Notes: generated by a model not told the origin, from the letters alone. Positions 40,848-49,926 are shown, counted from the first letter of the stretch. The stretch is DNA of 64,000 nucleotides from Tumebacillus sp. BK434 (GCF_004340785.1 NZ_SLXS01000009.1:50948-114947); one strand, 5' to 3'. Translations and numbers: made by a program.

Positions 40848-42704
40848 ATGACAGAGGAGTGGGACAAGGTACGCGGCTTCAATCCGCATCCTGCGGAAAA
40901 GTCTTTCGGGCCTGACAAGAAGCTGCGCATGGAATCGTTCCTTCAAGATAGCGCCGATGCGATATGGATGGTCGATTTGGAAGAGCGTGTCCTGCGAATC
41001 AACCCGGCCTTTGAATCTTTGTTTGGCTGGTCGGAATCAGAAGTGGTCGGACGGCGGTTGCCGACGACACCGTATTTCCTGAAACGGGAAATGAGTCTAC
41101 TGATGCAGCAGGTGAAGCAAGGCCTGCCCACGGCTGGCTTGGAAACGAAATGCATCTGCAAAGACGGGCGGCTGCTGCACATCAGCGCCACGTTGTCGCC
41201 GGTGCGCAACCCAAGCGGCGACGTGATCGCCGTCAGCGGCACCTGCCGGGATATCAGCCACAGCAAGCGCTCCGAACAAGAGCTGCGCAAAACGAAAGAG
41301 CTGCTCGAGGCGTTTATTCTGAACAGCCAGGACGCGATCTGGATGATCGATGTTGAGGAGCGCGTGCTGCAGGTCAACCCGGCATTTGAAGCGCTGTTCG
41401 GCTGGTCGGAAGAAGAGGTGCTTGGCAAACGCCTGCCGATCATCCCAGACTTTTTGGAGGCAGACATGCATCAGCTACATCAGGAGATCAAAGCGGGCCG
41501 GTCCCTGCGCGGCTTTGAGACGCAGCGCCAATGCTTTGACGGCCGCCTGATCTATGTCAGCGCTACGTTGTCTCCGGTGCGCGACAACCGGGGCGAAGTG
41601 ATCGGGATCAGCGGCACCTGCCGCGACATCACGCATCTCAAACGCTCGGAAGAAGAGCTGCGCAAGACGAAAGAACGGCTGGAAGCGATCGTGCAGAACA
41701 GCGCCGATGCGATCTGGCTGGTCGATCTGGAAGGGCGCGTGCTGCAGATCAATCCGGCGTTCGAAGCGATGTTCGGCTGGTCGGAAGCGGAGATCGCAGG
41801 CAAACATCTGCCGATCATTCCCGACTTTCTGGCGGCCGAGATTCACGAGCTGCATCAACAGATCAAAACGGGGCGTTCCCTGCGCGGCTACGAGACGCAG
41901 CGCCGCTGCAAAAACGGGCAGCTGATCTACGTCAGCGCCACCTTGTCGCCGGTGCGCAACAACCGGGGCGAGGTGATCGGGATCAGCGGCACCTGCCGCG
42001 ACATCAGCCAAAACAAGCAGTCGGAAGAGATGTTGATCCAAACGGAGAAACTCAGCATCGCCGGACAGCTGGCTGCCGGCCTCGCGCACGAGATCCGCAA
42101 TCCGCTGACGGCGCTGAAAGGGTTCGTCCAACTGATGCAGTTCGGGCAGGAGACGCATCACAAGTACCTCGAAGTGATGGAATCGGAGCTGAGCCGCATC
42201 GAGATGATCGTCAGCGAGCTGCTCGTGCTGGCCAAACCGCAGGCCAACTCGTTTAAAAGGCTCGATCTCGTCTCGATCCTCCAAGATGTCTTGACGCTCA
42301 GCGAGACGCAGGCGATCTTGCACAACGTGCAGATCGAAGCGGAGTTTCCGGACGCGCTCCCGGCGATCGACTGCGATCTCAACCAGATGAAACAGGTCTT
42401 CATCAATTTTATTAAAAACGCGATCGAGGCGATGCCAAACGGTGGCCGGCTCCGCCTCTTTGCACATCTTCCGCAGGAGGAACCGGGACAGATTCGCATC
42501 CGCGTGGCGGACGAAGGCACAGGCATTCCCCAAGAGCACCTCGCGCGCCTTGGCGAACCTTTTTATACAACCAAGACCAAAGGCACCGGACTGGGCCTGA
42601 TGGTCAGCAAAAAAATCATCGATGGCCATCGCGGCCGCCTGGAGATCACCAGCGAAGTGGGGACGGGCACGACGGTGGATGTCTATCTGCCGCTCCCGGT
42701 GTGA
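40848..42704 (+). CDS. Sporulation-type sensor histidine kinase with three PAS repeats
   Basis: A 618-residue soluble kinase. Three PAS-PAC units repeat with an exact 125-residue period (DAIW at 37-40, 162-165, 287-290). The second and third are nearly identical (FGWSE, LPIIPDF, ISGTCRDI). HisKA then has GLAHEIRNPLTALKG (His414), and the HATPase has NFIKNAIEAMPNGG, DEGTGIP and GTGLGL. The layout resembles KinA/KinE-type kinases feeding Spo0F. No cognate regulator is adjacent, as expected for an orphan sporulation kinase. GGGAGTG before 40848 sets the start. Confidence 0.85.
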   Translation: MTEEWDKVRGFNPHPAEKSFGPDKKLRMESFLQDSADAIWMVDLEERVLRINPAFESLFGWSESEVVGRRLPTTPYFLKREMSLLMQQVKQGLPTAGLETKCICKDGRLLHISATLSPVRNPSGDVIAVSGTCRDISHSKRSEQELRKTKELLEAFILNSQDAIWMIDVEERVLQVNPAFEALFGWSEEEVLGKRLPIIPDFLEADMHQLHQEIKAGRSLRGFETQRQCFDGRLIYVSATLSPVRDNRGEVIGISGTCRDITHLKRSEEELRKTKERLEAIVQNSADAIWLVDLEGRVLQINPAFEAMFGWSEAEIAGKHLPIIPDFLAAEIHELHQQIKTGRSLRGYETQRRCKNGQLIYVSATLSPVRNNRGEVIGISGTCRDISQNKQSEEMLIQTEKLSIAGQLAAGLAHEIRNPLTALKGFVQLMQFGQETHHKYLEVMESELSRIEMIVSELLVLAKPQANSFKRLDLVSILQDVLTLSETQAILHNVQIEAEFPDALPAIDCDLNQMKQVFINFIKNAIEAMPNGGRLRLFAHLPQEEPGQIRIRVADEGTGIPQEHLARLGEPFYTTKTKGTGLGLMVSKKIIDGHRGRLEITSEVGTGTTVDVYLPLPV

Positions 42705-42751
42705 GGAGGACGACCCATGATCGGGTGGCGGGCAGGACGTTTAAAAAATCC

Positions 42752-42790
42752 TAGCTTGACATACCCTACGTAGGTATCTCATATTTATAG
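42752..42790 (+). promoter_or_regulatory. csoR promoter with CsoR-type operator
   Basis: TTGACA is followed by ATACC-CTACGTA-GGTAT, an inverted repeat filling the spacer, then TCATATTTAT as a -10 region. This implies autorepression by the downstream CsoR-family protein. Confidence 0.5.
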
Positions 42791-42806
42791 CAAGGAGGGA
42801 TGCCCT

Positions 42807-43148
42807 GTGGAAACGGAAGAGCTGAACAATATGGCGCCGGAAGAGCAAAGCTGCCATGGTGACGGCGAACGCAAAAGCCATCATTCGGACAAGATGAAGT
42901 CCAATCTGGTGGCGCGCCTGAACCGCATCGAAGGGCAGATCCGCGGCGTCAAAGGCCTGATCGAGAAGGACGCCTACTGTGATGACGTGCTCAATCAGAT
43001 CGCAGCCTGCCAATCGGCGCTGAACAGCGTCGGCAAGCTGCTCTTGGAAGGACATATGCGCAGCTGCGTGGTGGAGCGGCTCCAGGAAGGCGATCATGAA
43101 GTGATCGACGAGCTCTTGGTCACCATCACCAAGCTGATCAAAAAGTAA
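42807..43148 (+). CDS. csoR: CsoR family metal-sensitive repressor
   Basis: A 113-residue all-helical protein with a GTG start at 42807 after AAGGAGGG. It has LNRIEGQIRGVKGLIEKDAYC and EGHMRSCVVERL, giving Cys58, His83 and Cys87, the Cys-His-Cys set of Cu(I)-sensing CsoR rather than the two-Cys CstR set. The His-rich N-terminus is non-conserved. It probably represses its own promoter and that of the DJ-1-like gene downstream, where a related box lies (43190-43222). A terminator separates the two. Confidence 0.8.
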   Translation: METEELNNMAPEEQSCHGDGERKSHHSDKMKSNLVARLNRIEGQIRGVKGLIEKDAYCDDVLNQIAACQSALNSVGKLLLEGHMRSCVVERLQEGDHEVIDELLVTITKLIKK

Positions 43149-43155
43149 GACCCTG

Positions 43156-43188
43156 ACAAATGTGCTCTTGAGCACATTTGTTTTTTTG
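43156..43188 (+). terminator. csoR terminator
   Basis: ACAAATGTGCTC / GAGCACATTTGT stem followed by TTTTTTTG. Confidence 0.65.
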
Positions 43189-43189
43189 T

Positions 43190-43225
43190 GCTTTACATAC
43201 TATAGGGGGGTATGGTAAATTAGTG
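43190..43225 (+). promoter_or_regulatory. Promoter with second CsoR-like box
   Basis: TTTACA, then TACTATAGGGGGGTATG (17 bases), then GTAAAT. The ATAC ... GGTAT dyad with a G-rich centre fits CsoR/CstR-type operators and lies between -35 and -10. Confidence 0.5.
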
Positions 43226-43261
43226 TCAACCACAGGAAAACATTGGAGGAGGAGAAAGGAA

Positions 43262-44626
43262 ATGAAAAGGATTTTACTGCGTGTTGCGGTCTATCTGCTG
43301 ACGTTCGTGCTGGTGGTCGGCGGGGCCGGGTTGCTGGGGTATAGCAATACGCACGGCGATTTCTACGGTTCGGTGTACAAAGGTACGTTCCCGGAGTGGC
43401 AGGATGTAGCCGTGCCGGAGCATGATGCGAAGAAGCCGACCGTCGCGGTGTTGATGAGCGATGCGTCGACGACGACAGAAGTGTTCGATTTTCTGATTCC
43501 TTATGATCTGTTTGCGATGACCAAAGCGTACAATGTCTACGCGGTGGCGCCCGATAAAAAAGTGAAATCGCTGTCCGGCGGGCTGGAAGTGGTGCCGCAC
43601 TACACGTTTGCGGAGCTCGATGCCCTGCTCGCGAAAAGCCCGGACATCATCGTCGTCCCGTATATGCCGGTCGTCGATGAGGAGCTGTACCGCCCGGTGC
43701 GGGAATACATCCAAAAGCACAAAGACACAACGCTGGTCAGCATCTGCGGCGGCGCGACGAGCCTGGCCGACGCCGGCCTGCTCGACGGCAAAGATGCCAC
43801 GTCGCACTGGCAGGCGATCGGCACACTGCGCATGGGTTATCCGAACGTGAACTGGAAGCCGGATCAGCGCTATGTGGCGGCGGGCAACCTCGTCACCTCC
43901 GGCGGGCAGACGGGCGGCTTTGACGCCGTGCTGTACACGATCAAGGAAAAGCTCGGCGAGCCGATGGCGAAGAAAGTGGCTGAAGAGGCGAAATACCCGA
44001 TGTACCAGTACGTTCAGAACCCGACGGTCGACCCGTATGCGATCGACGCGCGCTTCTTCGGCATCTACGTGTTCAACAACGCGTTCCAATGGAACAAGGT
44101 CCAGACCGGCGTGCTGCTCTATGACGGCATGGAAGAGATGGCGCTGTCCTCGGTGTTCGACACCTATGCGGACACGGGGACGACGCAGGTGCGGACGATC
44201 TCGGAAGCGAACCGTCCGATCGTGACGAAACACGGCTTGAACATCGTCGCCCGCTATCAAACGTCCGACCTGCCTGCGCTCGAGCGGGTGTTTGTGACCG
44301 GCCCGGACGGTATGCAGCTGGCAGCGAAGGAAGTCAAGAACTGGAACGGTCTGCAGGATGTGCCGAAGATCGAGTATCTGCACCGGAACTCGGCCGACAG
44401 CTTCGTTTTTGAAGAACCGCTCGAAGACCTGGCGCGGCAGGAAGACGTCTCGACGGCGGAACATGCTGTGAAGCGTTTCGAATACCGCGCCGACGGGGTC
44501 CAGTTGGAGGGCAGAGCGTTTGCCTATGAGACCTATGGCAACCTGCTCATCCTGATCGTGGCCGCCCTGCTGCTTGCCTACGGAATCGACCGCCGCTTCC
44601 TCAGGAAGTCTGATGTGGTAAGATAA
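43262..44626 (+). CDS. Membrane-anchored DJ-1/PfpI family protein
   Basis: A 454-residue protein with an N-terminal membrane helix (8-26), an extracytoplasmic DJ-1/PfpI-like domain (about 60-250) and a C-terminal helix (about 425-445). The nucleophile elbow is SICGGATSLADAG with Cys162. A second globular region (250-420) is unassigned. DJ-1/PfpI proteins include proteases, chaperones and glyoxal-detoxifying enzymes. The promoter carries a CsoR-like box, so expression should respond to copper or whatever the CsoR protein senses. GGAGGAGAAAGG before 43262 sets the start. The next gene follows after nine bases. Confidence 0.72.
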   Translation: MKRILLRVAVYLLTFVLVVGGAGLLGYSNTHGDFYGSVYKGTFPEWQDVAVPEHDAKKPTVAVLMSDASTTTEVFDFLIPYDLFAMTKAYNVYAVAPDKKVKSLSGGLEVVPHYTFAELDALLAKSPDIIVVPYMPVVDEELYRPVREYIQKHKDTTLVSICGGATSLADAGLLDGKDATSHWQAIGTLRMGYPNVNWKPDQRYVAAGNLVTSGGQTGGFDAVLYTIKEKLGEPMAKKVAEEAKYPMYQYVQNPTVDPYAIDARFFGIYVFNNAFQWNKVQTGVLLYDGMEEMALSSVFDTYADTGTTQVRTISEANRPIVTKHGLNIVARYQTSDLPALERVFVTGPDGMQLAAKEVKNWNGLQDVPKIEYLHRNSADSFVFEEPLEDLARQEDVSTAEHAVKRFEYRADGVQLEGRAFAYETYGNLLILIVAALLLAYGIDRRFLRKSDVVR

Positions 44627-44635
44627 GGGTACGAG

Positions 44636-45754
44636 ATGAGAGGGAAAGGGGTTTACCGGCAAGTGAGCGCACATAACGTAGTAGCGGAGGCTTTTGCACA
44701 GACCCGATATCCGCTCGGGGGACATGGCAAGCGCGTCGTGCAAGTGCTGAAAGACGTGCTGGACGAAGTGGAGGGCACCGTCGAAGGTGATCTGTACGGA
44801 TCTGGCCAGCTGATCGAAGAGTTTGAAGCGAAACTGGCAGCGTATTTGGGCAAGCAGAGCGCCGTCTTCTTTCCGAGCGGCACGATGGCCCAACAGGTCG
44901 CCATGCGCATCTGGTGTGACGAGAAGGGGCTGAAAAAAGTCGCCTATCATCCGCTCGCCCACCTTGAGATCCATGAGCAGGAAGGCATGCACAAGCTGCA
45001 CGGCATCGAAGCGGTGCTGCTGGGCGAGAAAGACCGCCTGATCCGGCTGGAGGAGATCCTGCACCTGCAAGAGGAGATCGCCTGCCTGCTGATCGAACTG
45101 CCGCAGCGCGAGATCGGCGGCCAGCTGCCGTCCTTTGCAGACCTGCAGGCGATCTCTGCGCACTGCCGGGAAAAAGGCATCCGGCTGCATCTGGACGGGG
45201 CGCGCCTGTTTGAAATCCTGCCCTATTACCAGAAGACGGCAGAGGAAGTCTGCGCCTTGTTCGACAGCGTCTATGTCTCCTTTTACAAAGGGATCGGCGG
45301 AATCGCCGGCGCGATTCTGGCCGGGGACACCGCGTTTACAGAGCAGGCGGGCGTCTGGAAAAGCCGCTACGGCGGCAACTTGATCTCGCTGTATCCGTAC
45401 ATCCTGACCGCAAACGCATATTTCGATCAGCGGATTCCCAAGATGGGGCTGTATCATGAGCAGGCCAAAGAGCTGGCCGCTCTGTACAACGAGTGCCACG
45501 GCGTGACGACCAAGCCGGAAGTGCCGGTGTCGAACATGTTCCACGTGCATGTCGCACTGCCCAAGGAGCGGCTGGAGCCGATCCTAGCGGCAGTGTATCA
45601 GGAGTCTGGCGTCGGCTTGACGCATTATGTGCGCGAAACGGAGTCTGGCACCTGCTATTTTGAGATCAGCATCGGCGACCGTTACGCACAGGTGCCGAAA
45701 GCAGCGCTGCACACGGCGTTCCGTCTGCTGAACGAACATATCCAAAAACTGTAG
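44636..45754 (+). CDS. Threonine aldolase family PLP enzyme
   Basis: A 372-residue fold-type I PLP enzyme. FFPSGTMAQQVA binds the cofactor phosphate, LHLDGARLFE holds the Asp for the pyridine nitrogen, and SFYKGIGG contains Lys218 for the Schiff base. It resembles low-specificity L-threonine aldolase/beta-eliminating lyases, cleaving threonine to glycine and acetaldehyde. It starts nine bases after the DJ-1-like gene with AAGGG as ribosome binding site, so it is probably in the same CsoR-controlled operon. Confidence 0.8.
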   Translation: MRGKGVYRQVSAHNVVAEAFAQTRYPLGGHGKRVVQVLKDVLDEVEGTVEGDLYGSGQLIEEFEAKLAAYLGKQSAVFFPSGTMAQQVAMRIWCDEKGLKKVAYHPLAHLEIHEQEGMHKLHGIEAVLLGEKDRLIRLEEILHLQEEIACLLIELPQREIGGQLPSFADLQAISAHCREKGIRLHLDGARLFEILPYYQKTAEEVCALFDSVYVSFYKGIGGIAGAILAGDTAFTEQAGVWKSRYGGNLISLYPYILTANAYFDQRIPKMGLYHEQAKELAALYNECHGVTTKPEVPVSNMFHVHVALPKERLEPILAAVYQESGVGLTHYVRETESGTCYFEISIGDRYAQVPKAALHTAFRLLNEHIQKL

Positions 45755-45820
45755 CTTGTGCTTCCCGTCGCTCTTTGATATAGTCTTTCGAAATACCTGC
45801 GAGCGAGAGGAGCGATCGAC

Positions 45821-46417
45821 ATGGGAATCCATAACTACTTTAAGAGCTTGTCCGACTTGGAAGGCATCAACCGCTGCCCGGGAAAGTTCAAATACCAGGA
45901 GCATTCGGTGGCCAGCCACTCGTTTAAAGTGACGAAAATCGCTCAGTTCCTCGGCACGGTGGAAGACCACCACGGCACGGCGATCGACTGGCGTTTGCTG
46001 TATGAAAAAGCGATCAACCACGACTATGCCGAGCTGTTCACCGGCGATATCAAGACGCCGGTCAAATACGCGATGCCGGAGCTCAAGGAACTCTTTTCGC
46101 AAGTGGAAGAGTCGATGACGCGGAAGTTTATCGATGCGGAGATTCCGGAGGAGTTTCGCGAGGTCTATGCGCGGCGCTTCAGCGAGGGCAAGGACGAGAC
46201 GATCGAAGGGAAGATCCTCGCTGTCGCCGACAAGATCGATCTCTTGTACGAATCGTTTGGCGAGATTTTGAAAGGCAACCCGGAGCCCTTGTTCCATGAG
46301 ATCTACGAGGAGGCTTTGTCGACGATCCACTCGTACCGGGAGTTGCATGCGGTGCAATACTTCTTGGACAACGTGCTTCCGGAGATGCTGGAGGAACGGG
46401 ACAACGTGGCGAAATGA
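45821..46417 (+). CDS. YfbR-like HD-domain nucleotidase
   Basis: A 198-residue HD phosphohydrolase. EHSVASHSFKVTKIAQFL supplies the first His, NHDYAELFTGDIKTPVKY the HD pair, and VADKIDLLYE the last Asp. It resembles YfbR-type 5'-deoxyribonucleotidases, which remove phosphate from dNMPs. GCGAGAGGAGCG before 45821 is the ribosome binding site. Stand-alone, with a strong terminator at 46420. Confidence 0.82.
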   Translation: MGIHNYFKSLSDLEGINRCPGKFKYQEHSVASHSFKVTKIAQFLGTVEDHHGTAIDWRLLYEKAINHDYAELFTGDIKTPVKYAMPELKELFSQVEESMTRKFIDAEIPEEFREVYARRFSEGKDETIEGKILAVADKIDLLYESFGEILKGNPEPLFHEIYEEALSTIHSYRELHAVQYFLDNVLPEMLEERDNVAK

Positions 46418-46419
46418 AG

Positions 46420-46452
46420 GAAGAGCAGACGGTGACGTCTGCTCTTTTTTCA
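46420..46452. terminator. Terminator after YfbR-like gene
   Basis: AAGAGCAGACG / CGTCTGCTCTT stem followed by TTTTC. Confidence 0.65.
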
Positions 46453-46472
46453 TATCTTTTTTCAACTCGTTT

Positions 46473-47267
46473 TCAACCTGTAGCCGGCTTGGTGGAAGCG
46501 TACTCGAGCGGCGTCTCGCCGATGATCGCCTTGAAGTCTTTGATAAAATGCGACTGGTCGTAGTAGCCGAGCTCGGCGGCGAGCAGCGCCAAGTCGCCGT
46601 GCTGTCCGCGCTCCAGCCTTTCGGCGGCGTTGTGCAGGCGGTACAGCTTGATCACCCATTTCGGGCTGACTCCGACGTATTGGTCGAAGAGGCGTTGGAG
46701 TTTGCGCTTGTTGATGGGCAGGCGCTCGCAGACTTGGTCGACTTTGGTGATCGCGGGGTCGGTGATGATCAGGTCGATGATCCGGTTGATCTCGGCGACC
46801 GCCGGATCAGGCTCGGGGAGCTTGGCGAGGAGGAATTGATCGGCGAGGGCGATCCTTCTTTCGTCGGTGTCAAGGCTTTGGAACTGCTGTTCGAGCAGGG
46901 CGCTGTCTACGTCGAAAACTTCATGCGGCGGGAGCGGGCGTTCGGACAGCTCGGCGACAGACCGTTTGTAGAACGGGTAGAAGCCGCCGGGGTGGAATTT
47001 GACGCCGAAGACGAGGCCGCGGCCGGAGAGATATTTGGTGAACTTCCGGGTGGAAGCGCCGTAGATCGCCGTCTGGCCCGGTTCGATGACGAGGTTGACG
47101 CAGGGGTTCGGCACGACGTCTTGGCAGAACGGCTCCCGGCCGCGCAGATCCCAGCGGACGATCCAGTAGTGTTTGACGAACGGGCGGAGCGGCTCGGCAG
47201 GGAGATGGCGGGTCAGGCTGAATTGGGACTGGCTGTCTGCCAGTTTGAGAACGCCCATCGGCTTCAT
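46473..47267 (-). CDS. AraC family regulator (DUF6597-type sensor domain)
   Basis: A 264-residue protein. The N-terminal DUF6597-like domain (HLPAEPLRPFVKHYWIVRWDL, VVPNPCVNLVIEPG, GVKFHPGGFYPF) is joined to a C-terminal AraC HTH (INKRKLQRLFDQYVGVSPKW, LGYYDQSHFIKDFKAIIGETP). The start at 47267 (MKPMGVLK) follows AGGAGTG. It is divergent from a SRPBCC gene 93 bases away, a likely target. Confidence 0.82.
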   Translation of the reverse strand: MKPMGVLKLADSQSQFSLTRHLPAEPLRPFVKHYWIVRWDLRGREPFCQDVVPNPCVNLVIEPGQTAIYGASTRKFTKYLSGRGLVFGVKFHPGGFYPFYKRSVAELSERPLPPHEVFDVDSALLEQQFQSLDTDERRIALADQFLLAKLPEPDPAVAEINRIIDLIITDPAITKVDQVCERLPINKRKLQRLFDQYVGVSPKWVIKLYRLHNAAERLERGQHGDLALLAAELGYYDQSHFIKDFKAIIGETPLEYASTKPATG

Positions 47268-47360
47268 CAGTTTCACTCCTGTGCGTGTCGCGTTTTTACG
47301 ATACATTTACCAAATAAACGGTTATACTTTATAGTAACGCAGATCGTGAGGAGGAGAAAC

Positions 47361-47810
47361 ATGGAACTGAAATACGTGTTTTATATCGACGGCACTCGGG
47401 AGCAGGTCTGGGACGCTTTCGTGTCGCCGGAAGGAACGCGCAAGACGTTTTTCAACTGTGTGATTCGCTCGACGTTTGAGGTGGGTGCTCCCTATGAATA
47501 CGTGGGGCCGGGCGCGGACGGCGATGAGACGGTGCACGTGTTCGGGAAGATCTTGCAGCATGAGCCGCATCACGTGTTCAGCTACACGGAGAATGCCGGC
47601 CCCTCCTACCGGGAGTACGATGCTGAGCTGGATACGCGCGTCACGTTTACGCTGGAGACGGTCGGCACCTGCACCAAGCTGACCCTCGTCAACGACCAGA
47701 TCAAGGACGATCATCCCTCCCTGCAAAACGCCGAGTCGAGCTGGTGGATGATCTTGAGCAACATCAAGACGCTGGTCGAGACCGGCAAGACGCTCGATTT
47801 CGGATGGTAA
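47361..47810 (+). CDS. SRPBCC (AHSA1) family protein
   Basis: A 149-residue START-like protein: ELKYVFYIDGTREQVWDAFVSPEGTRKTFF at the N-terminus and SWWMILSNIKTLVETGKTL at the C-terminus. Ligand is unknown. GAGGAGGAG before 47361 sets the start. It is divergent from the AraC gene, and its stop overlaps the start of the glycosylase gene (ATGGTAA), so the two are probably translated together. Confidence 0.8.
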   Translation: MELKYVFYIDGTREQVWDAFVSPEGTRKTFFNCVIRSTFEVGAPYEYVGPGADGDETVHVFGKILQHEPHHVFSYTENAGPSYREYDAELDTRVTFTLETVGTCTKLTLVNDQIKDDHPSLQNAESSWWMILSNIKTLVETGKTLDFGW

Positions 47811-48805
47811 ACAAACAAACGCAGCAGGCACCTGAGAAGGTGTCTTTTGCTGTTTCCGGGGCAGGGCAAGGCGCGGCGGAGTTGGAAGATTTGGCAAGTC
47901 TGGTTGAAGTTGCAGGAGTTGCAGGCGATGTATGTGTTGTGACGATTGACACTCCGGAGACTTTTCGGTTTCAAGAGGCGCTGGTGTATCTGGCGCGGTC
48001 GGCGAATGAGTGTATGTTTCAGGTGGCAGAAGGACGGGTGCGGAAGCTGCTGCAGGTTGACGGAATGCCCGTGTTGTTTGAAGTCGGCGCCGGGGACGGG
48101 CAGACGCTTCACCTGCGTTTTATGAACGGGAAGCCAAACGCTGCACAGCAGAAGGCGGCCGTGACGTATGTGCGGGAGTGGCTGGATCTGGACCGGGACC
48201 TCGCGCCGTTTTACGCGCTCGCGGGGGAGGATGCGGTGCTGCAGGGGCTTGTGGAGCGCTATGACGGGCTGCGCGTGGTGCGCATCCCGGAGTTGTTTGA
48301 GGCGCTGTGCTGGGCGGTCATCGGCCAGCAGATCAATCTGACGTTCGCCTACACGCTGAAACGCCGCTTCGTCGAATCGTTTGGCGAGGCGGTGCTGGGC
48401 CACTGGCTGTTCCCGCGCCCGGAACGAATCGCCGCGCTGTCTGCAGACGAACTCCGCGTCCTGCAGTTCACCGGGAATAAGGCGGAGTATCTCCTCGAAA
48501 TCGCCCGGCAACTGAGCGCGGGAAAGCTCTGCAAATCAGCTCTGCTCACCCTCCCGCCCGACGAAGCTGAAAAACAGCTGGTCAGCATCCGCGGCATCGG
48601 CCCCTGGACGGCCCAGTATGTACGGCTGCGCTGCCTGGGTGACGCGTCCGCCTTTCCGATCGCCGATGTCGGGCTGCACAACGCGATCAAGGCCCGGCTC
48701 GGGATGGAGCGCAAACCGTCCTTGGCAGAGCTTCGCGAACTGGCCCGCCCGTGGAAAAATTGGGAGGGCTATGCTACTTTTTATCTGTGGCGAAGTCTAA
48801 CTTGA
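47804..48805 (+). CDS. AlkA-type DNA-3-methyladenine glycosylase
   Basis: A 333-residue protein of the HhH-GPD superfamily. FEALCWAVIGQQINLTFAYTLKRRF starts the core, SIRGIGPWTAQYV is the helix-hairpin-helix, and PIADVGLHNAI holds the catalytic Asp. It removes alkylated bases in base-excision repair. The N-terminal third is an AlkA_N-like domain. The start at 47804 overlaps the SRPBCC stop by seven bases; no strong ribosome binding site, consistent with coupling. Confidence 0.82.
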   Translation: MVNKQTQQAPEKVSFAVSGAGQGAAELEDLASLVEVAGVAGDVCVVTIDTPETFRFQEALVYLARSANECMFQVAEGRVRKLLQVDGMPVLFEVGAGDGQTLHLRFMNGKPNAAQQKAAVTYVREWLDLDRDLAPFYALAGEDAVLQGLVERYDGLRVVRIPELFEALCWAVIGQQINLTFAYTLKRRFVESFGEAVLGHWLFPRPERIAALSADELRVLQFTGNKAEYLLEIARQLSAGKLCKSALLTLPPDEAEKQLVSIRGIGPWTAQYVRLRCLGDASAFPIADVGLHNAIKARLGMERKPSLAELRELARPWKNWEGYATFYLWRSLT

Positions 48806-48829
48806 ACGAAAGCAGAGAGGGTACCGCAC

Positions 48830-49915
48830 ATGATTCTGACACTTAGCATCTTGCTTGCCTTAGTCCTTGCCGTTTTTCTGGTGCTCACCTTCTATCCGCA
48901 TCTCGGCGGCAAACTGAGCACGGAGCAAAAAGAGCGCCACGCGCGCTCGAAACAGTTCCGGCAGGGGAAGTTTGTCAACCAGACTCCGACCCGCATGGAC
49001 AGCAGCTTGAAAACGTCGCTCGGCATCCTGCGCGAATTTATGAAAGGCAATCCCCGCCGCAAACCGAGCACGCAGCTGCCGATGGAACCGTTGCGCCTGC
49101 AGGAGGGCGGGGAGGCGCATGTCACGTGGTTCGGCCATTCGGCGCTCTTGATCGAGCTGGACGGCAAGAAGCTGCTGCTCGACCCGATGTTCGGCCGCAC
49201 GCCGTCGCCGTTTCCGCAGGTTGGCGGCCGGCGCTATAGCGGCGAACTGCCTTTTGAAATCGAAGAGCTGCCGGAGATCGACGCTGTGATCCTCTCGCAC
49301 GATCACTACGACCATCTCGACTATGGCTCGATCAAGCGGCTGCATCACAAAGTCGGCCAGTTCATCGTGCCGCTCGGCGTCGGTGCGCATCTCAAGCGTT
49401 GGGGCGTGGCGCCGGAGAAGATTCAGGAACATGACTGGTGGAGCGAATTTGAATATGCGGGCCTGACTCTTGCCTGCACGCCCGCCCGGCATTTTTCCGG
49501 ACGGAGCCTGACCGACCGCGACAAGACGCTCTGGTGCTCCTGGGTGATCATCGGGCGGCAGGCGAAGCTGTATTTCAGCGGCGACGGCGGCTATGGCCCG
49601 CATTTTCAGGAGATCGGGCGCGCCTACGGACCGTTCGACCTGACGATGATGGAGTGCGGCCAGTACGACCCGCGCTGGGCGGCGATCCACATGATGCCGG
49701 AAGAGACGGTGCAGGCGCATCTCGATGTGCAAGGCCGGGTGTTGCTGCCGATTCACTGGGCGGCGTTTACGCTGGCTCTGCACGACTGGACCGACCCGGT
49801 CGAGCGCGCGCTGCAGGCGGCACAGCACAACCGCGTGACGGTCGCCACGCCGCGGATCGGCGAAAAAGTGCCGGTTCAGGCAGCCGAATACCCTGCTTCC
49901 ACTTGGTGGAGGTAG
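48830..49915 (+). CDS. Metallo-beta-lactamase fold hydrolase (NAPE-PLD-like)
   Basis: A 361-residue protein with an N-terminal membrane anchor (3-22). The metallo-hydrolase domain has TWFGHSALLIELDGKKLLLDP, SHDHYDHLD (HxHxDH), and further metal ligands in TPARHFSGR, FSGDGGYG and LPIHWAAF. It resembles the UlaG/NAPE-PLD group. The substrate is unknown, though lipids are plausible. AGAGAGGGTACC before 48830 is the ribosome binding site. Confidence 0.8.
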   Translation: MILTLSILLALVLAVFLVLTFYPHLGGKLSTEQKERHARSKQFRQGKFVNQTPTRMDSSLKTSLGILREFMKGNPRRKPSTQLPMEPLRLQEGGEAHVTWFGHSALLIELDGKKLLLDPMFGRTPSPFPQVGGRRYSGELPFEIEELPEIDAVILSHDHYDHLDYGSIKRLHHKVGQFIVPLGVGAHLKRWGVAPEKIQEHDWWSEFEYAGLTLACTPARHFSGRSLTDRDKTLWCSWVIIGRQAKLYFSGDGGYGPHFQEIGRAYGPFDLTMMECGQYDPRWAAIHMMPEETVQAHLDVQGRVLLPIHWAAFTLALHDWTDPVERALQAAQHNRVTVATPRIGEKVPVQAAEYPASTWWR

Positions 49916-49926
49916 GGTTTTTTGCT
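49886..49926 (+). terminator. Terminator overlapping the MBL stop codon
   Basis: ACCCTGCTTCCAC / GTGGAGGTAGGGT stem followed by TTTTTG. The right arm includes the TAG stop. Confidence 0.5.

Noticed and set aside
43274..45550. 758-codon minus-strand open frame opposite the DJ-1 and threonine aldolase genes
   Set aside because: It spans two well-supported plus-strand genes and their junction; the composition (Arg, His, Val, Asp) is that of an antisense frame.
46296..47810. 504-codon plus-strand frame covering the AraC gene and ending in the SRPBCC gene
   Set aside because: The last 149 codons are the true SRPBCC gene starting at 47361; the rest is antisense to the AraC regulator.
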